Below, in pieces: positions 21,060 to 22,302 of a DNA stretch of 22,302 bases (position 1 is the first letter of the stretch; the number at the start of each line of letters is the position of its first letter). The stretch spans positions 1 through 22,302 of the forward strand of contig CAROLD010000026.1 of the NCBI GenBank assembly GCA_949035555.1, in the 5' to 3' direction. Both the position numbers and the translations under genes were made by a program. The DNA comes from an uncultured bacterium. GTDB lineage: Bacteria > Cyanobacteriota > Vampirovibrionia > Gastranaerophilales > Gastranaerophilaceae. A model generated the notes under the pieces. That model was not told where the DNA came from and did no database searches. It saw nothing but the letters and a program-made list of their open reading frames with translations.

Positions 21060-22302
21060 ATGAGAAAGAGTAGAAACAATTTTAAAATTTTATCAGTAGC
21101 ATTATTAGCAGGAACAGTAATTCTTGGTACTCCTGCAATGTCTGAAGAATACCAGAGTCACGTAACCTATCAGGAAGTAAATACTGTAGGTGAAAATGTA
21201 ATTGAAGTTAACCTGCCTGACAATAATACTAAATATTATCAATATACTTATACAAAACCTTCGAATTATATAGAAGAAACTGAAAGACTGAATAATATAT
21301 TAAATGAGCAGAATGCTAATAATAAACTTTTTATTAATGGATCAAATGCCGGTTTAACTGGCGGAGCAATATCTAATAATAAAGACAATTCACATATAAA
21401 TATTGTAGCAGATTTTGTTAATAATAAAAGTACACGTGGTGGAGCTATTTATAATCAGAAACAATTAGGTAATATCACTGGCGATTTTATATCAAATAAC
21501 GCTACTAATGATGGTGGAGCTATTCAGAATTATTATGGGAATATCGGTAATATTAACGGAAGTTTTATTAATAACAGTGCTAAAAATAGTGGTGGAGCTA
21601 TTTGTACTTCGAGTGGAACTCTTGGTGATATAAGTGGAGATTTTATCAATAATAGTTCCGGTGGTAATGGCGGTGCTATATGGAGTTTCCATGTTTCTAA
21701 AATAGGTAATATTACAGGTAACTTTATTAATAATACCGCAAGGCTTAATGGCGGAGCAATTTTTAATGGTGTAAATACAGCAACAATTGGTGACATCAGC
21801 GGCAATTTTATTAATAACGCTACAAAAGAAGGAAGAGGTGGGGCAATATATTCCTTTGGGCAAATTGGTGCTACTGATAATGATGGAAATGTTGTTGGCG
21901 GAATTATAAATTCTAATTTTTACGGAAATCACGGTGTCTATGGCGAATGGAACGGTAAATCATTATATGGCGGAGCAATCTATTCAATTCAAGACTTAAA
22001 TATCATAGCAGATGGATATACAAGTACCTTTAAAGGAAACTACATTATGTTAGGAGAAGAAAAAGACGACAACGCAATCTACGCAGATAATGCAGCCACA
22101 ATAAACTTCCAAGCATTAAACAAAGGTCGCATTGACATGTACGACAACATCCGCGGTTCAGAAGGCTACACCGTCAACATCACCGGCGACGGCACAGGCA
22201 CATTCGGTATGTACAACAACATCTACGATGCTAACGTTACCATAGGAAATACTAACCTCAATACCGTTAACAACCTAACTCATACCTACAACTTTAACTC
22301 TC
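21060..22302 (+). CDS. Pmp-like beta-helix surface protein (autotransporter-type passenger), N-terminal part
   Basis: The first 414 codons of a longer gene cut by the window edge. The start is MRKSRNNFKILSVALLAGTV, a signal peptide with likely cleavage around TPAMSEE. Residues 101-310 carry GGAI repeats at G101, G127, G152, G178, G204, G231, G260 and G304 (plus GGII at G280), most 25-29 residues apart, alternating with F-x-N-N motifs (DFVNN, SFINN, NFINN). This GGAI/FxxN pattern is that of chlamydial polymorphic membrane proteins, right-handed beta-helix adhesins of the outer membrane. The C-terminal beta-barrel is not in view, so surface export is inferred. From about 22040 codon use changes sharply to C-ending codons. 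GAGG seven bases before the ATG lies in a hairpin. Confidence 0.82.
   Translation, partial: MRKSRNNFKILSVALLAGTVILGTPAMSEEYQSHVTYQEVNTVGENVIEVNLPDNNTKYYQYTYTKPSNYIEETERLNNILNEQNANNKLFINGSNAGLTGGAISNNKDNSHINIVADFVNNKSTRGGAIYNQKQLGNITGDFISNNATNDGGAIQNYYGNIGNINGSFINNSAKNSGGAICTSSGTLGDISGDFINNSSGGNGGAIWSFHVSKIGNITGNFINNTARLNGGAIFNGVNTATIGDISGNFINNATKEGRGGAIYSFGQIGATDNDGNVVGGIINSNFYGNHGVYGEWNGKSLYGGAIYSIQDLNIIADGYTSTFKGNYIMLGEEKDDNAIYADNAATINFQALNKGRIDMYDNIRGSEGYTVNITGDGTGTFGMYNNIYDANVTIGNTNLNTVNNLTHTYNFNS

Noticed and set aside
21492..21932. Open frames antisense to the Pmp-like gene
   Set aside because: They arise from the biased repeat codons of the sense gene; their translations are low-complexity and lack start signals.
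21360..21985. Repeats resembling a CRISPR or satellite array
   Set aside because: The repetition is at protein level (GGAI/FxNN) with diverged DNA and no identical direct repeats.
1..22302. tRNA or rRNA genes, insertion sequences, phage or integration sites
   Set aside because: No tRNA-like cloverleaf, transposase, integrase or flanking target repeats were found on either strand.

Overview
This is an AT-rich bacterial chromosomal window made up mainly of core genes, with an accessory region at its right end. Identifiable genes cover translation, peptidoglycan synthesis, phospholipid synthesis and nucleotide metabolism. The lack of a Firmicutes-type N-terminal extension on L27, a small S21, a cleavable signal peptide on a Pmp-like (autotransporter-type) surface protein, and several low-GC lineage-specific small proteins suggest a gut, diderm, low-GC lineage. 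My best guess is a non-photosynthetic cyanobacterial relative of the Melainabacteria/Gastranaerophilales type. That assignment is an inference from overall style and is not proven by any one gene.

Layout. (1) 1-990, minus: a promoter, an L10-type leader RNA with an attenuator-like double hairpin, rplJ (L10) and the start of rplL (L7/L12). (2) 1064-2955: a small single-pass membrane protein, a secreted metallophosphoesterase, an S4-domain RqcP-like protein, a 94-residue unknown and a strong bidirectional terminator. (3) 2972-3732, minus: rplU-rpmA with a near-consensus promoter. (4) 3793-9828, plus: a compact division/cell-wall run murF-mraY-murD-ftsW-murG, most of it with overlapping ends. 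(5) 9869-10174: rpsU (S21, 57 residues) with its own promoter and terminator. (6) 10176-11144, minus: cytidine deaminase, a small zinc-ribbon protein and a Cys-rich protein. (7) 11309-12463, plus: a large acidic, low-complexity unknown protein. (8) 12453-20683, minus: a long same-strand run reading, in transcription order, peptide-type ABC binding protein, two permeases, MgtC-like membrane protein, pyrH, frr, cdsA, rnc, rpe. (9) 20684-21059: a structured divergent intergenic region. (10) 21060-end, plus: the N-terminal part of a Pmp-like beta-helix surface protein, cut by the window edge.

The cell-wall run provides the last cytoplasmic steps (MurD, MurF), the two lipid-linked steps (MraY, MurG) and the septal SEDS polymerase (FtsW). 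The pyrH-frr-cdsA-rnc block is a common bacterial grouping, here extended by rpe and preceded by an ABC importer that has no ATPase gene in the window.

The least ordinary part is 20746-21060. A sigma70-like promoter whose -10 lies inside a perfect 11-bp inverted repeat is followed by about 280 nt of untranslated leader. The leader holds a terminator-like hairpin and, next to the start codon, a two-part hairpin that pairs the Shine-Dalgarno sequence of the surface-protein gene. This looks like a riboregulated (possibly thermosensing) adhesin and is the best candidate for an undescribed regulatory system here. Other notable points are an RNase III with Cys in place of a normally conserved active-site Asp, and several genes whose -10 boxes end six bases before the start codon.
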